Positions 1 to 11,751 of a DNA stretch of 64,000 bases are shown here, piece by piece. Below the pieces are notes generated by a model. That model was given only the letters and a program-made list of their open reading frames with translations, had not been told where the DNA came from and ran no database searches. Position numbers and translations under genes: made by a program. The first letter of the stretch is position 1, and each line of letters begins with the position of its first letter. Origin of the DNA: Oopsacas minuta (taxonomy: Eukaryota > Porifera > Hexactinellida > Lyssacinosida > Leucopsacidae); the NCBI GenBank assembly GCA_024704765.1, contig JAKMXF010000365.1:62001-126000 (forward strand), in the 5' to 3' direction.

Positions 1-154
1 AAGCAAGTATAGATCTCACCTCTGAGAAGAAAAGGTCCTCTAGACAATTGAGACAACAGACACAAGAATCTACGGTTAGTTCCTGTTAATATTTGAGGTG
101 ATAGGTATTTATTTATTCTATTTATAGCGACAGAGTAAGGTACAAGAGAAATAA
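1..154 (+). CDS. 3' end of an unidentified gene (partial)
   Basis: An open frame from base 3 encodes a polar, Q/S/K/R-rich segment (ASIDLTSEKKRSS..., then QQTQEST) up to base 74. A GT donor (gttagt) follows, and an AG acceptor ends at 127. The next exon continues in frame as RQSKVQEK and stops at 152-154. Both splice signals and the phase agree, so this looks like the C-terminus of a gene entering from the left edge. The segment is too short to assign a family. It could also be chance, because only about 32 codons are visible. Confidence 0.35.
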
Positions 155-710
155 CAGCTGTGAATAAACAATCAGATTCTGTAGATTTATTGTTTATTGT
201 TTTGTTGTTGTTAAGCATTTTTATGATCACAAATATTTTAAATCATTACATACACACACACACATGAAGTCTTTGATTGTAATTATTGTTTGTTTGTTTA
301 TATGTTGTTATTGTTAAGATGTATACATTTCGAAATTAATGTATATTTGTTTGATATCCTAAAGGTGTGAAAATCTCACGTAGACATAAACAACAAATCA
401 TACTCGCTAGCTGCTGTAGTATAGATAGCTATTAATATTCACCCATATCAAGTTTTAAAATATTTGTAATATATTGATGGGTAGCTTGTATTATCACAGC
501 CCCACCGGTTATTCAATCAATTCGTTCGTTAAAACGATAATTTTTTGCTTGGCTTCCTGTTAGGAGGCTTTATAACTACCAGAGGTGTATTGGAATTTGT
601 AATAACGGACACTTATTGTGTGGCTAAACGACTTGCTTTCTTCTTATATCTGGCAAAAAATCAGTTGAGTAGAATATAATAGATTCGGTTAATGAGCTAG
701 AGTTCTTATA
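155..710. other. Gene-free AT-rich stretch
   Basis: No coding signal was seen. It contains a short CA run near 252, an AGGTGTGAAAA motif at 363-373 (see the dispersed element finding), and a sequence resembling the pogo-type hairpins near 593-640 (aataacggac). Confidence 0.5.
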
Positions 711-712
711 CT

Positions 713-1034
713 CGGCATGCTCTTATAACCGGTGTTCGTATACCCGGCATGCTCTTATACCCGGCATGCTCTTATAACCGGTGTTCTTATACCCGGCATG
801 CTCTTATAACCGGTGTTCGTATACCCGGCATGCTCTTATAACCGGTGTTCGTATACTCGGCATGCTCTTATAACCGGTGTTCGTATACTCGGCATGCTCT
901 TATAACCGGTGTTCTTATACCCGGCATGCTCTTATAACCGGTGTTCTTATACTCGGCATGCTCTTATAACCGGTGTTCTTATACTCGGCATGCTCTTATA
1001 ACCGGTGTTCTTATACTCGGCATGCTCTTATAAC
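713..1034. repeat. 32-bp tandem repeat, about 10 copies
   Basis: The word CGGCATGC recurs at 713, 745, 762, 794, 826, 858, 890, 922, 954, 986 and 1018: a 32-bp period with one 17-bp step. Each unit holds GCATGC, CTTATA and ACCGGT, followed by TGTTCGTATAC or TGTTCTTATAC. The unit appears to be built from two related ~16-bp halves. Copies differ mainly at one base (GTTCG versus GTTCT) and at CCC versus CTC before GGCATGC. Confidence 0.95.
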
Positions 1035-1457
1035 AGGCATCTAGTGTATGACTATCTGCTTGGTTCTGTTTCTGGACAAATGTCCCGATTAATCAGACCA
1101 TCACCATTTTAACATAATATTTATAATAGCTGTTTCCCTAACACAAAACACTATAATAATTACATTTGCATATTATTAATCATATATTTGATAGAAATGA
1201 GCACAAGTACTATCTCCTTACGGATTACTTTCAGGTGCAGGTGTACAGAATAAGACTTTCGTATCCGTTTAATTGCCGTATCAGTCCTACCCATATTTCT
1301 AACTAAATATAGTAGTATTTTCCAAACACAATCTTTTGAGCTAATTTGCTACAGCAAATTAATAATATTTTACCAGCAACACCTCCTTCATATTGTTGAC
1401 ACATTTTGTATACTTTTATATCAACAAATTTATATAAATACGATTAATTATTTTGAA

Positions 1458-1799
1458 ATGGTGTCAGAGTCCTCAATGGCTGAAAATTATTCAAATATTG
1501 TGCCAAATTCCAAATATCCATTTTATTCAGAGGAACAAATTCATGATCTCCCATTCAAGGATCTCATAGCTGGACTCAGGTCCCTAGCAACCGTGGAAGA
1601 GATCGGAATGATTAAAAATATTCGTAAAATCAACAAAAAGAAATTATGGAAAAGAAACAGAGACAAAAATGAGAAATTCGAGGTTATAGATTTGGAGGCA
1701 ATTTTGGAAATTCTTAGAATTGAGAAAAATACTCTAATTTGTTTCCGAACTTGTTTATTAAAAGAGATAAGTGAACTCCAATCCCTAATTAATAGTTAG
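1458..1799 (+). CDS. CNC/Maf-type bZIP-like protein with degenerate basic region
   Basis: One exon of 113 codons; a second Met lies six codons in. Residues about 22-50 (FYSEEQIHDLPFKDLIAGL) resemble the extended homology region preceding the basic region in CNC bZIP factors. The next segment (IKNIRKINKKKLWKRNRDKN) aligns without gaps to a CNC basic region, and a leucine/isoleucine heptad-like helix to the end would be the zipper. The invariant Asn and Arg of the bZIP N-x7-R signature are replaced by Lys and Asp in that alignment. DNA binding is therefore doubtful, and the protein may act as a dimer partner or be decaying. A TATA-like stretch lies near 1431. A GTT microsatellite follows directly after the stop. 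Family assignment is from memory of the domain. Confidence 0.55.
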   Translation: MVSESSMAENYSNIVPNSKYPFYSEEQIHDLPFKDLIAGLRSLATVEEIGMIKNIRKINKKKLWKRNRDKNEKFEVIDLEAILEILRIEKNTLICFRTCLLKEISELQSLINS

Positions 1800-1800
1800 T

Positions 1801-1801
<1 letters not shown>

Positions 1802-1866
<65 letters not shown>
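1802..1866. repeat. (GTT)n microsatellite
   Basis: About 21 uninterrupted GTT/TTG units begin two bases after the stop codon of the preceding gene, so they lie in its 3' UTR or immediate downstream region. Confidence 0.95.
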
Positions 1867-1869
<3 letters not shown>

Positions 1870-2043
1870 CACATGCTTCACACATATCATGCATCCATCG
1901 CTCTATTTGTTTACCACACGTAATGTAATTAACACTTCATTGTTGTCACCAACAATATTAATATTTGTATCAGCTATTATTCTTGCATATTTTTGTTTAC
2001 TTGAATGTTTGTTGTTTATTGACATAAATTAGCAAATTAAGAA

Positions 2044-2869
2044 ATGCCATTCGGGAAAAAGAAAAAAGCTCCAGCTGGTTAGTTATGTGTTACAACCAAT
2101 AATTTTGAGAGTTTTGTTTACTTAAATAGAAGTGTCTTGTTGTTGTTTATTAAATTTAACAATATTTTGCACCCTTGGGGAGGTAAACAAACAGGAGAGA
2201 GGGGTACAAGTGGATTAATTATAACACCTATCTGAGTGTCAATTAGAGTATAATATTTATTTCTTAATATTATAATGTTTACGCGCGTATTATCATGTTT
2301 ATTTGTTGTTTACTTGTTGTTGTTACCAGGGGGATCCAGTTATCCAAAACAAGCCTCCTATCCAACACAAGCCCCTCTGTACCCACAACAAGCAGAGGTA
2401 CACATGTTACAATAAATATTCATTTGTCATTTATTATTATTATTATTAGGCGCCACCTCCATATCTGCCCCCAGGACAGTACCCCCCTCCCCCTACTCAA
2501 CAGTATGCACCCCAAGCCCCTGGTTACCCGGCAAGCTATCAGGTATGTATAGCATAATATCTATAATTAGTAACAATTATTATTTAATTATATATAGCCT
2601 CCTGTACCTGTTGGACAGTTTGAGGCAGGAGCCAGATTCAAACCAGGAGAGAGTGTATCTGTTCCTGTAAGTTAAAATAAAATTTATCAATAATTCCCGC
2701 CTAATATTTGGTGATTAATTGATCCTCTATTTAGCCCCCTCCCCCAGGGGTAGCTCCTACTATGGTCCAGATGCAAGCAGCTCAAGGAGTACCTGTCCAA
2801 GTCCAGCAGAAGAGCAGTAACTTGTTCAGTGGAGGAGGCGATGGGGGCATAAACTTTGAACTCAATTGA
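2044..2869 (+). CDS. DAZAP2: DAZAP2-like proline-rich protein
   Basis: Five exons: 2044-2077, 2330-2397, 2450-2542, 2598-2666, 2735-2869. All have GT..AG junctions and continuous phase. The protein starts MPFGKKKKAPAGGSSYPKQA and runs through Y/P/Q-rich repeats. It ends with the conserved DAZAP2 C-terminus: FEAGARF, a poly-proline run (PPPPPGVAP), QMQAAQGVPVQVQQKSSNLF and SGGGDGGI. In vertebrates DAZAP2 is a small adaptor with roles in stress granules, Wnt signalling and protein turnover; nothing here shows which applies. The basic KKKK N-terminus replaces the vertebrate start. The conserved tail makes the call firm; the first exon is less certain. Confidence 0.85.
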
Positions 2870-3073
2870 GACCCCTTTCTGAAAATTTTATTATTTGATT
2901 GTTGTTTTTGTTTTGTTAGGCTCTAATTGGATAATTGGTTCCTATATTTATTATTACTCATTACTCTATGAATGTTTTATTTGTATTTGAAACGTTCATA
3001 ATTATCACCTCCAGCCTTTATACACACATTCTAACACCTTATTCCTTTATATGATACCAAAAAGGTTAATCCT

Positions 3074-3374
3074 CTCGCACTAATATTCTATTTCCCGCAC
3101 TAATATTCTATTTCTCGCACTAATATTCTATTTCTCGCACTAATATTCTATTACCCGCACTAATATTCTATTACCCGCACTAATATTCTATTTCCCGCAC
3201 TAATATTCTATTTCTCGCACTAATATTCTATTTCTCGCACTAATATTCTATTTCTCGCACTAATATTCTATTTCCCGCACTAATATTCTATTTCCCGCAC
3301 TAATATTCTATTTCTCGCACTAATATTCTATTTCTCGCACTAATATTCTATTTCCCGCACTAATATTCTATTTT
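3074..3374. repeat. 20-bp tandem repeat, 15 copies
   Basis: The word TAATATTCTA occurs 15 times at exact 20-bp spacing from 3081 to 3361, alternating with linkers such as TTTCCCGCAC, TTTCTCGCAC or TTACCCGCAC. Variation is confined to the linker. The block lies between the DAZAP2-like and sorting-nexin 3' ends. Confidence 0.97.
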
Positions 3375-3534
3375 CTGCAAAATTGATAATTAATTATTTG
3401 TCATAGAATTGTTTACAAATGAAAATAACATATTTGTTGTAATAAATGAAAGAAAAACAGAATTCACACAAAAATAAATGAGGGACTATTGAGCTATTTA
3501 TACGTGTCTGTGTGTGAGAGGTGCATTTCATTGG

Positions 3535-6500
3535 TCAGGTAGCCTCCTGCTCTTCATATATAAATTCTATAGACCTATTTCCTATCTCTATGGGACTTTC
3601 CAGTAAAAGTTTCATAGCATACCATTTGCTCTGTTGCTAGGGAAAGTATAAAGTATGTGATTAGCTATTTATCAATTTCAAAGATTTAGTAAATACTGCA
3701 AAATTTGGCAGGTAGGTGTCAAGTGGCATAGCTTATCTCTGAGGAGAGGTGACGAAATGTATTGATTAATCATATTTGAGAATATACCAGTATATGTTAT
3801 AAAAAGGTGTTACTTTATATATATATAAATTTCTAATTACCTTTTGCATTAGCTCATGTTGTGTATTAACAAAATCAATAAGAATATTCTTCAAATCTTT
3901 TTCCTTCAAATAATCAAAATGTATTAATTCCTCAGCTAAATTGTTACACATATTCTCGAGCTCTTCTCTAGCACTCCTGCATTGACTGTTTGCCTGTAAA
4001 CAATGATTGAAAAGTGTCACAAAAGTGGCATAGTTTGTCAGATTAAAATAGTACACCGAGGTGCAAATCTACAGGTCACAATGAACCCTCGGAAAATTTT
4101 CAGCTCTTAATCATAAACGGTGTGGACTGTACAGGGAACACGGAAAATTATGGACCATGGATAACAAGTTATAACAAATTCCCTGATCTCTACTATCCAT
4201 GGTCCATTAGTATGTATATTACCTCTGCCCATTTTTGGCTTAAGCTAGAATTAGCATAAGCTACAGAAGGGGATTGTACTCCGTTATTAGAGCTGGCCCC
4301 AGACTCAGACAATCCTGAGTCATCAAACACACTCAGGTCCTCATTAGAGTCTGTGAGACTATAACAAATAGGTGTAGTATCTCCATGGTTACTGGGTGTG
4401 TAACTGGAATGTTGGTAGTTGGCATTTTCACAGTTTTGTACTTCTTCTTCCCAGAATAGATATTTATCCATACTCTGCTCTATCCTCTCTAATAAACCCT
4501 AGATACAACATCTATAATATCATAGTATATATGTATACATTAATTGTCTTCAGGGGATCATCTGGTACCCCAAGGATCACATATGTACCTATGGGTTCGC
4601 TGGATTAATCATATGAATATATAGGTGTTAATACTATACCTTAGCTGAAGTTATATATTGTATAGTGCTTTGTAGATTTTGTACAAAAGTCCAATCTTCG
4701 ATACTATCCTCTCCCTACAAGATGACGTCATATCCATTACAGAGGTGTCAAAATATTAATATCTAGAATTTCATTACCTCTTGGTTATTCATAGATTTGA
4801 ATATTTTAGAAATATCTTTAATCACAACCTATAATACGAATTCATTGGTCAATTCATATCCACACTTAAATATGTATATTTTGTCACCTTAGTGTATGTG
4901 TCTCTAGGCTCGTTAGCACTCACAGCCTCCAGCCACTTCCCAGCGCCACCTGTATGTGTATGTAAATAGAATACAATAGCAGCTGTTAGTAGTATAAATT
5001 TACCATAATTGAGTTTACGTATTTCTTGGAAGTGATTGAGTAATCCTAACAGATTTCCTTCTAAGCTCTGTAAATAATTCTACAAAAAATATGAATAATC
5101 ACTCTGAGGTGTTATTCATCTTGTTAAATGGGGAGAGGGGTACCTTAGTGTCCGCTAGAGAGGTCTCCTGATCCCCTGCTCGGGTCTGGGGTCTGTACTC
5201 CGGAGGAGTAGAGATCAGTTCTGATCGGCTCTGTCGATAAGAAATTCTTGATAGCCTTATTTTCTAAATTATTAATTTATATAACCAGCAGCTGATTGAA
5301 AGGTGTGAAAATGTTAGCTTTGGGCCATGGGTACCTCAGGGGGACATGTCTACACCCCTAAAGTACCCATGGCCCAAATTTCAGGTCAATCGGACATATT
5401 TATAAGTGTGAATTAATCATATGATGAATACCTCATTAGATCCGAACAGAAATGTGTATAATACAGGATGTGTCCTGAGATTCTAAAAATACATATTAAT
5501 AATTACTATAATATCTATTTATAGTAACATACTTACAATATGAGATGAGAGTCTGTTTAAGAACCTCTGGAATTCTGTTATTGTCTCTACAAATAATTAT
5601 ATACATAACAATAATCAGCTGTTTATTGTTATTAATATGAACTAACCGTATAATGATATATGATGTTGTAGAGGTGGAATTATTCGTTCTGGACAAACAG
5701 CCTATTAATACACATTCCTCAAGGTAACCATGGTAATCATTAAAAATGTAATAACCTGTATAGCAGAGTGTAACCAGTAGAAGTCTCCATGAGACCTGTA
5801 TACTTCTACACAGCTGTGTTTATTATCTGATAACTTCATCTGTAAATATTAAAGAAATTGTAAGAGGTAGGAATTTGAATTTTGGCAGATAAGTGTCAAA
5901 TAGTGTAACTTATAACTGATACAAATATCTAATCGGGACCTTTTAAATTGAGTAAGATAGGTGATGAAACGTATTGACCTATCATATTCCATGGGTAACA
6001 AATACGTAGTGGTTTATATACACATGTTAACACCAATCTGAGCCTGTAACCTGATTGGTCATGAGTTATACACATACCTTGGTTATGACTTTGAATGGAG
6101 CGGTCTCACCAGATAGAGGATTAGATCTTGTTAGTGTTATAGCAAGGGAGTTATCCTGACGGGTAATATCCTCTATCCTACAAATATATACGTGCTAATT
6201 ATTGTAACTATGAATTCTGGAGGTTAAAGGTCCCCTACCCCCCCCCCCTCTCTTATGATCCCCTATACCTCTGTGTCTATATTAGTATAGGTATTATTAT
6301 TATTGTTGTTGTTATTGACACTTATTTTAATTTATTTACCATTTAGAAATGTCTGCCTCTTTTATTGGAGAAGATGTTGAGCATCTCTTAGAATGACTAT
6401 CCATATTTTCAAATCTAACAACAAATATATCATCAAACAAACAAACAAATAAACAAACAAACAAACAAATGAACAAATGAACAAACAAATAAACAAACAA

Positions 6501-7336
6501 ATAAACAAACAATCAAGCAAACAAACAATCAAGCAAACAAACAATCAAACAAACAAACAAATGAACAAATGAACAAACAAACAAACAAACAAACAAATGA
6601 ACAAATGAACAATCAAGCAGACAAATAATCAAGCAAACAAGCAAACAAACAATCAAACAAACAAACAAACAAACAAACAAACAAACAAACAAACAAACAA
6701 ACAAATGAACAAATGAACAATCAAGCAGACAAATAATCAAGCAAACAAGCAGACAAACAATCAAACAAACAAACAAACAAACAAACAAACAAACAAACAA
6801 ACAAACAATAACTCACTCAACAACTTCACCACATAGTTTGCAACTTATCGTTTCTAAGGAATCTCTATCGTTACTAACTGACAGCTAAGAAATGTAAATA
6901 ATAATTAGTAAGCAACAATCTTATTGTTATTTACCTTATGTAAAGAGAATGAAGTGTTGTCAACCTCTTTCTCTATATTTTCCTAATAAACACAAACAAG
7001 AATATATAATAATGATCCCCTAGGAGTCCAAAATGATACTCTTGGGGTCGATTAACTCACCATAACTTCCTCATTATTCAAATCAATTCCTTTATTCTCT
7101 AAAACTTCCGTCAAAGCTTCCAACTTCCTTACAGAATCACATAATTCGTATTTTGCCTAAACCAACGAAATATACATAACTATGGTACATCCTGTGGTTG
7201 CTCGGGACCCGAGGGTATACGTGGTCCCATTATGAGGGGAACCAATATTTACCTGTGCTAAATCTTCATTTAATCTAAGTATAGCAATCTTGCTGTCACT
7301 CAGCTGATTGAGGGCTTCTTCATAGCTACACGACAT
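3535..7336 (-). CDS. PX-BAR sorting nexin with N-terminal coiled coil
   Basis: Eighteen exons (right to left): 7253-7336, 7061-7156, 6935-6982, 6817-6884, 6340-6396, 6078-6177, 5756-5839, 5647-5701, 5537-5586, 5432-5482, 5144-5263, 5004-5079, 4888-4949, 4778-4828, 4640-4714, 4223-4498, 3841-3993, 3535-3636. They sum to 1608 nt, 535 aa, with every phase consistent. Residues 1-75 are coiled coil, followed by a CKLC pair. The PX domain shows VYRSHGDFYWLHSAI, RIIPPL and FQRFLNRLSSH...HPVL. The BAR-type helices end with QHELMQKQQSKWYAM. About 70 S/N-rich residues interrupt the BAR region (exon 4223-4498), as in Snx41/Atg20-type proteins. The predicted role is phosphoinositide-dependent membrane tubulation and sorting on endosomes. 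The exact SNX subfamily is not resolved. Confidence 0.8.
6424..6806. repeat. (AAAC)n-rich tetranucleotide array in a sorting-nexin intron
   Basis: About 380 bp of CAAA units with interspersed ATGA, ATCA and AGCA variants lie wholly inside the intron between exons 6817-6884 and 6340-6396. A long apparent reading frame of F/V/C/L is a product of the repeat and not a gene. Confidence 0.95.
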
Positions 7337-7522
7337 ATTACGTCATATATATGGTTGTCATGGTGATGAACAAATATTCAAGTCTATATATCACTTATAG
7401 TAAATCCGCGTATGTGATTGGTTGAATGAATAAACTTCATTTCTTGGAGATTTGTGAATATTTTTGTTAGATTTTTATTTACAAATAATTTTGCTATAGC
7501 CACTGTATCTATAAACAGCTAC
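7337..7522. promoter_or_regulatory. Shared intergenic region between divergent sorting nexin and RPRD1 genes
   Basis: The two start codons point away from each other and are only 186 bp apart, so promoters for both genes must lie here or overlap the 5' ends. The interval holds a TATATATGG stretch near 7346, a sequence close to a CCAAT box in reverse (gtgattggttg near 7416), and AT-rich sequence. No further element was recognised. Confidence 0.55.
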
Positions 7523-8779
7523 ATGTCATCACACGAGAGATTCTCCAGCTCAGCCCTGGACCACAGACTCAGAGACTTAACAAACTCCCAACACAGCATC
7601 GAAGCCCTCTCTGTATGGGTGGTTAAACATAGGAAACATGCTAGAACAGCTGTTGAAATATGGTTAAAGGAGATCTGTAAGGCTCGACCCTCAAGAAAAT
7701 TAACTCTATTATTTTTGAGTAATGATATTGTACAGAATTCTAGGAAGAAAGGCACAGAGCTTAACAGAGAGTTCACTAAGGTTATGTATAAAGCTTTACA
7801 GATATCTTATAAGGAAGAGGATCTGCAGCTAACTCAGGGTAGTTATGGTCTCTAGGGGGCAAATGGTCCAATTAGAGAGCCAACTTGGTGTATACATACG
7901 ACAGCAGGGGTCCACAAATGTGTTGAAATTGGTACCTCTGTATTAGATAACATGGCCATATAAGGAAGTAAATAGTTCGAGAATTTTCTTTGAATTAATA
8001 TATTTACTTATTTCTAACTTAACAGGAATTCAACGTTTGGTATCGATATGGGAAGAGAGGTCTACCTTTCCCTCCGATCTCCTACAGAGGTTCAGGTCCT
8101 TGGACAGTCAGTACGCTAAACTAGCCAAGGATCATCCCCCTGCCCCACAGGACACAGGAAGGGGTCTAGATGCCCTCAGACCTACCCGTGAGGCTCCAGA
8201 ATATTCAGAATTAATTTCTGCCCTCCACTCCTCAGAGCATCAGCCCTCTGGTGATGTAAAGTTAGTTCTCATTGTTTTAATAATTAGGTGTTATAATATG
8301 ATTAATCATTTGTAGTACACAGCAGGAGATCAGTAACCTAGTGTCAGTATTCCAGGATAGTCCGGTACTAGCTGAGGTAGGGGATCGGGAAGAGATAGAA
8401 CTTCTGTTGATTAGATTTGATCATACAGCTACACTTATTAAGTCTTATACACAGCAGTTACAGAGAGTAGGTTTATACCTGTTTGTTTGTTTGTTTGTAT
8501 ACTTGTATGTTTGTTGTTTATTAGTTTGTTTACATTATTTAGGAACTCGAGGAGAAACAACAACTCCAAGAAATGCTAATAGCATTCTTATCCACCCAAA
8601 AATTACAATCCGATCACGCTATAGAGAAATTACAAGAACAACAATCTAGACTCGATCACGTATCCATAGTCCATGAAGAATTAGTTTCACATATAGCTAA
8701 TCTCCCAGACCTATCTTTACCCGCTTATAAATCAGGATTAGACCCTCTGCCCTCTGTAGGGGACCTGTTCCAGAACTAA
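7523..8779 (+). CDS. RPRD1: RPRD1-like CTD-interaction-domain protein
   Basis: Four exons: 7523-7838, 8026-8255, 8323-8466, 8543-8779; 308 aa, matching the ~310-325 aa of animal RPRD1A/B. The N-terminal CID is clear: LDHRLRDLTNSQHSIEALSV, VVKHRKHARTAVEIW, KLTLLFLSNDIVQNSRKKG. It continues across the first junction into QRLVSIWEERSTFPSDLL. The C-terminal half is a coiled coil (ELEEKQQLQEM...KLQEQQSRLDHV). RPRD1 proteins bind the phosphorylated C-terminal domain of RNA polymerase II, dimerise through the coiled coil and recruit the RPAP2 phosphatase. The third exon could begin at either of two adjacent CAG acceptors. The gene is divergent from the sorting nexin. Confidence 0.92.
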
Positions 8780-9387
8780 TTAGGTGTTATAGTTTCATAA
8801 TCCCTTGATGTATATTGTAATGAAATAATTAAATTTGGAGTGTTTGAAACTTGTCAAAAAGTGGCAGTTATTGACAGGTGGGAGGGGTGAGTACACAACT
8901 AAAATGTAAACAAATCAGTTCAAGTCCAGCTGTGTGTATATCTGATTACATAGCTACAAGTAAGCCCTTTGGGAATGTGTATTTATTATACGTAGACCAG
9001 GTATATAATTCTGTAGGTGTAATTTATATCAATTCTTCCCATTTTATGCAATGTCGTCATTTTAAAATTGGTTATGACACAATTACGACACAATTATGAC
9101 ACAATTACTAATTAAATTACCGAATAAGAATACTGCGATTTAATTGGTTAATAATTTTTAATCTAATTAGTGAATAAACGTTCAAATCTGATTGGATAGG
9201 AACATTTGTCACCTTTTCTCAAATAGCTGAGAATATTTTCTAATAATATATATTTTCCAGAGAGGGTATCAACCATTGCTTGCCTTTTGGTATCAGTTTC
9301 GAAGCCCTCCGACCTCTGGTTCATACTGAACATTCCATTTATACAACTACGTAACTAAGGATAATATGATATACGTATGACAATAGG
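8780..9387. other. Intergenic, no gene seen
   Basis: AT-rich sequence with short repeats (acacaattacgac x3 near 9078-9105). Near 9185-9235 there is a reverse-orientation fragment of the dispersed element (attggatagg... tttgtcacctttt... ctgag). Confidence 0.5.
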
Positions 9388-9549
9388 TTACATTACTAAT
9401 GTCTCCTTAAGCAAATTATCCGTATTTCTTAGGTCAGTGTATTATACACACAAACACATTGTTATGTCATATGATAATTGAATTGTTAATGGCTATTAAG
9501 TGAAAATAGACACATATCTATGTGCGTATTCGTTGCTATGGTGATTTCG

Positions 9550-9583
<34 letters not shown>

Positions 9584-10036
9584 TACCTAGCTTGTACTCC
9601 TCTCTTCTCTCTGATAGATTGTTCCAATTCTTCGAATAATTTTATCTTTTCTTCCTGTAGCTATAAATGGAATGTGATTATATTTTGTCACCTGTAAACC
9701 CTCTAATATGATAGTTTATAATATAATCAGCACTTTCTTAGGTGTGAAAATGTGAATATACACCAATAAGCAAATTTTAAGTTTGTAGCTCTTGCCATTT
9801 CCTCAATTTATTCGAGCAAAATTAGTTTGAAAGTCAAAGTTTGTATTTTTGGCCTAGCAACAGGAAATGGCGGTTGGTATGTGCTCCCATTTGACAGTTT
9901 ATGCTTGCTATATACAGCTGATCCTTATTGGTCTATTACAGACAGTATAAACGTATATTCACATATTATCACCTACTTGGATGATAGTTCTTTCCATCTG
10001 TGATTCTTCCATTATTAGTTTCAATAATTCACTTAT
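9388..10036 (-). CDS. Short coiled-coil gene, three visible 3' exons
   Basis: Three exons read in frame with GT..AG junctions: 9977-10036 (ISELLKLIMEESQMERTIIQ), 9587-9660 (LQEEKIKLFEELEQSIREKR then GVQA) and 9427-9388 (NTDNLLKETLVM, stop). They total 58 codons with continuous phase. Charged residues with leucines at heptad spacing indicate coiled coil. The first exon is not certain. A possible one (MPFTK followed by gtgtca) lies at about 10259-10273. The 77-aa gene at 10426 starts on the other strand, so the two may share a promoter region. No family was recognised; the gene may be a remnant of a longer one. Confidence 0.4.
9551..9580. repeat. (AAT)n microsatellite
   Basis: About ten ATA/AAT units lie just downstream of the donor site of the middle coiled-coil exon, inside its intron. 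Confidence 0.9.
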
Positions 10037-10425
10037 CTAAGGTGTATTTATATTCTGCTAAGTTGTCAGGTTATAGAACTGGAACTATGGATATTATGGC
10101 GCCTATAATTATATACAGACAGTAGCCCGCCTAAATCCTACCACCACCTGAGAATTACTGCCACTTATGGCATATATAAAGTGTCCTTTGTCGATATTTA
10201 ATATAATTAATTATTGACACCTTGTGGTGCTACTTGTTATGCAAATATGAACTGACACCTTTGTAAATGGCATAATTTGGTATTTCTACATATAGGAACT
10301 ATACAATAATTAGTTCCTATTGGATATATTTGTGTTTTTATCGTATAACCTCATAACTGATATTATAGTTAGAAAACTTTAGAATTCTGTATGTGGTTAT
10401 TCAGGTGGAATAGTAGAGATTAAGA

Positions 10426-10709
10426 ATGTGGTCAGTGGCTGAATGGCAGCAATCGGAGATATTCTCACAGCTTAATAGTGTCCTTATGGTATGAACTAGT
10501 AACATAATTACCAAACACCCCTGACAATAATTCGGCAGATTTCTAAAGTGTATAACTGGAATTTTCCTTATAAAACCCTCTTGGATAATACAGGTACTCC
10601 GTGGAGGTTTTGGCAAGTAATCAGTCCTCATAGGGAGCTGAGACTGGTACCAAATCAACCAGAAAATATTGACACCTCTGAGAGAAAGGGTGATAAATAT
10701 TCTATCTAA
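10426..10709 (+). CDS. Unrecognised 77-aa protein
   Basis: Two exons (10426-10488 and 10539-10709) flank a 50-bp GT..AG intron; phase is 0 on both sides. The product begins MWSVAEWQQSEIFSQL, continues NSVLMISKVYNWNFPYKTLL and ends PQPENIDTSERKGDKYSI-like (exactly NQPENIDTSERKGDKYSI). It is rich in aromatic residues with several Trp. No signal peptide or membrane segment is visible. An in-frame stop lies just upstream of the ATG, so this start is well defined. The stop is only 53 bp before the NAC-alpha start, so the genes are very tightly packed. No family was recognised; similar short proteins in other animals would confirm it. Confidence 0.5.
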
Positions 10710-10761
10710 TCAGTACCCTCATGTATATCCTGATATTCTATTATTAGCAAATTAGCATAAT

Positions 10762-11628
<867 letters not shown>

Positions 11629-11751
11629 TATAGTTCTTGTTTGTTTGTTTACTTGTTTAGATGTTTTAGAATATTAGAAAGTGTTTGTTATTTATTCTAT
11701 CGAATTTGTTAGTAAGTAAACTATAATAATCACTAATACCATGGTAGCATA

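Noticed and set aside
6362-6800. Overlapping long frames rich in F, V, C and L on the minus strand
   Set aside because: They are translations of the (AAAC)n array in a sorting-nexin intron; similar frames occur in every such array (40469-40684, 63386-63610).
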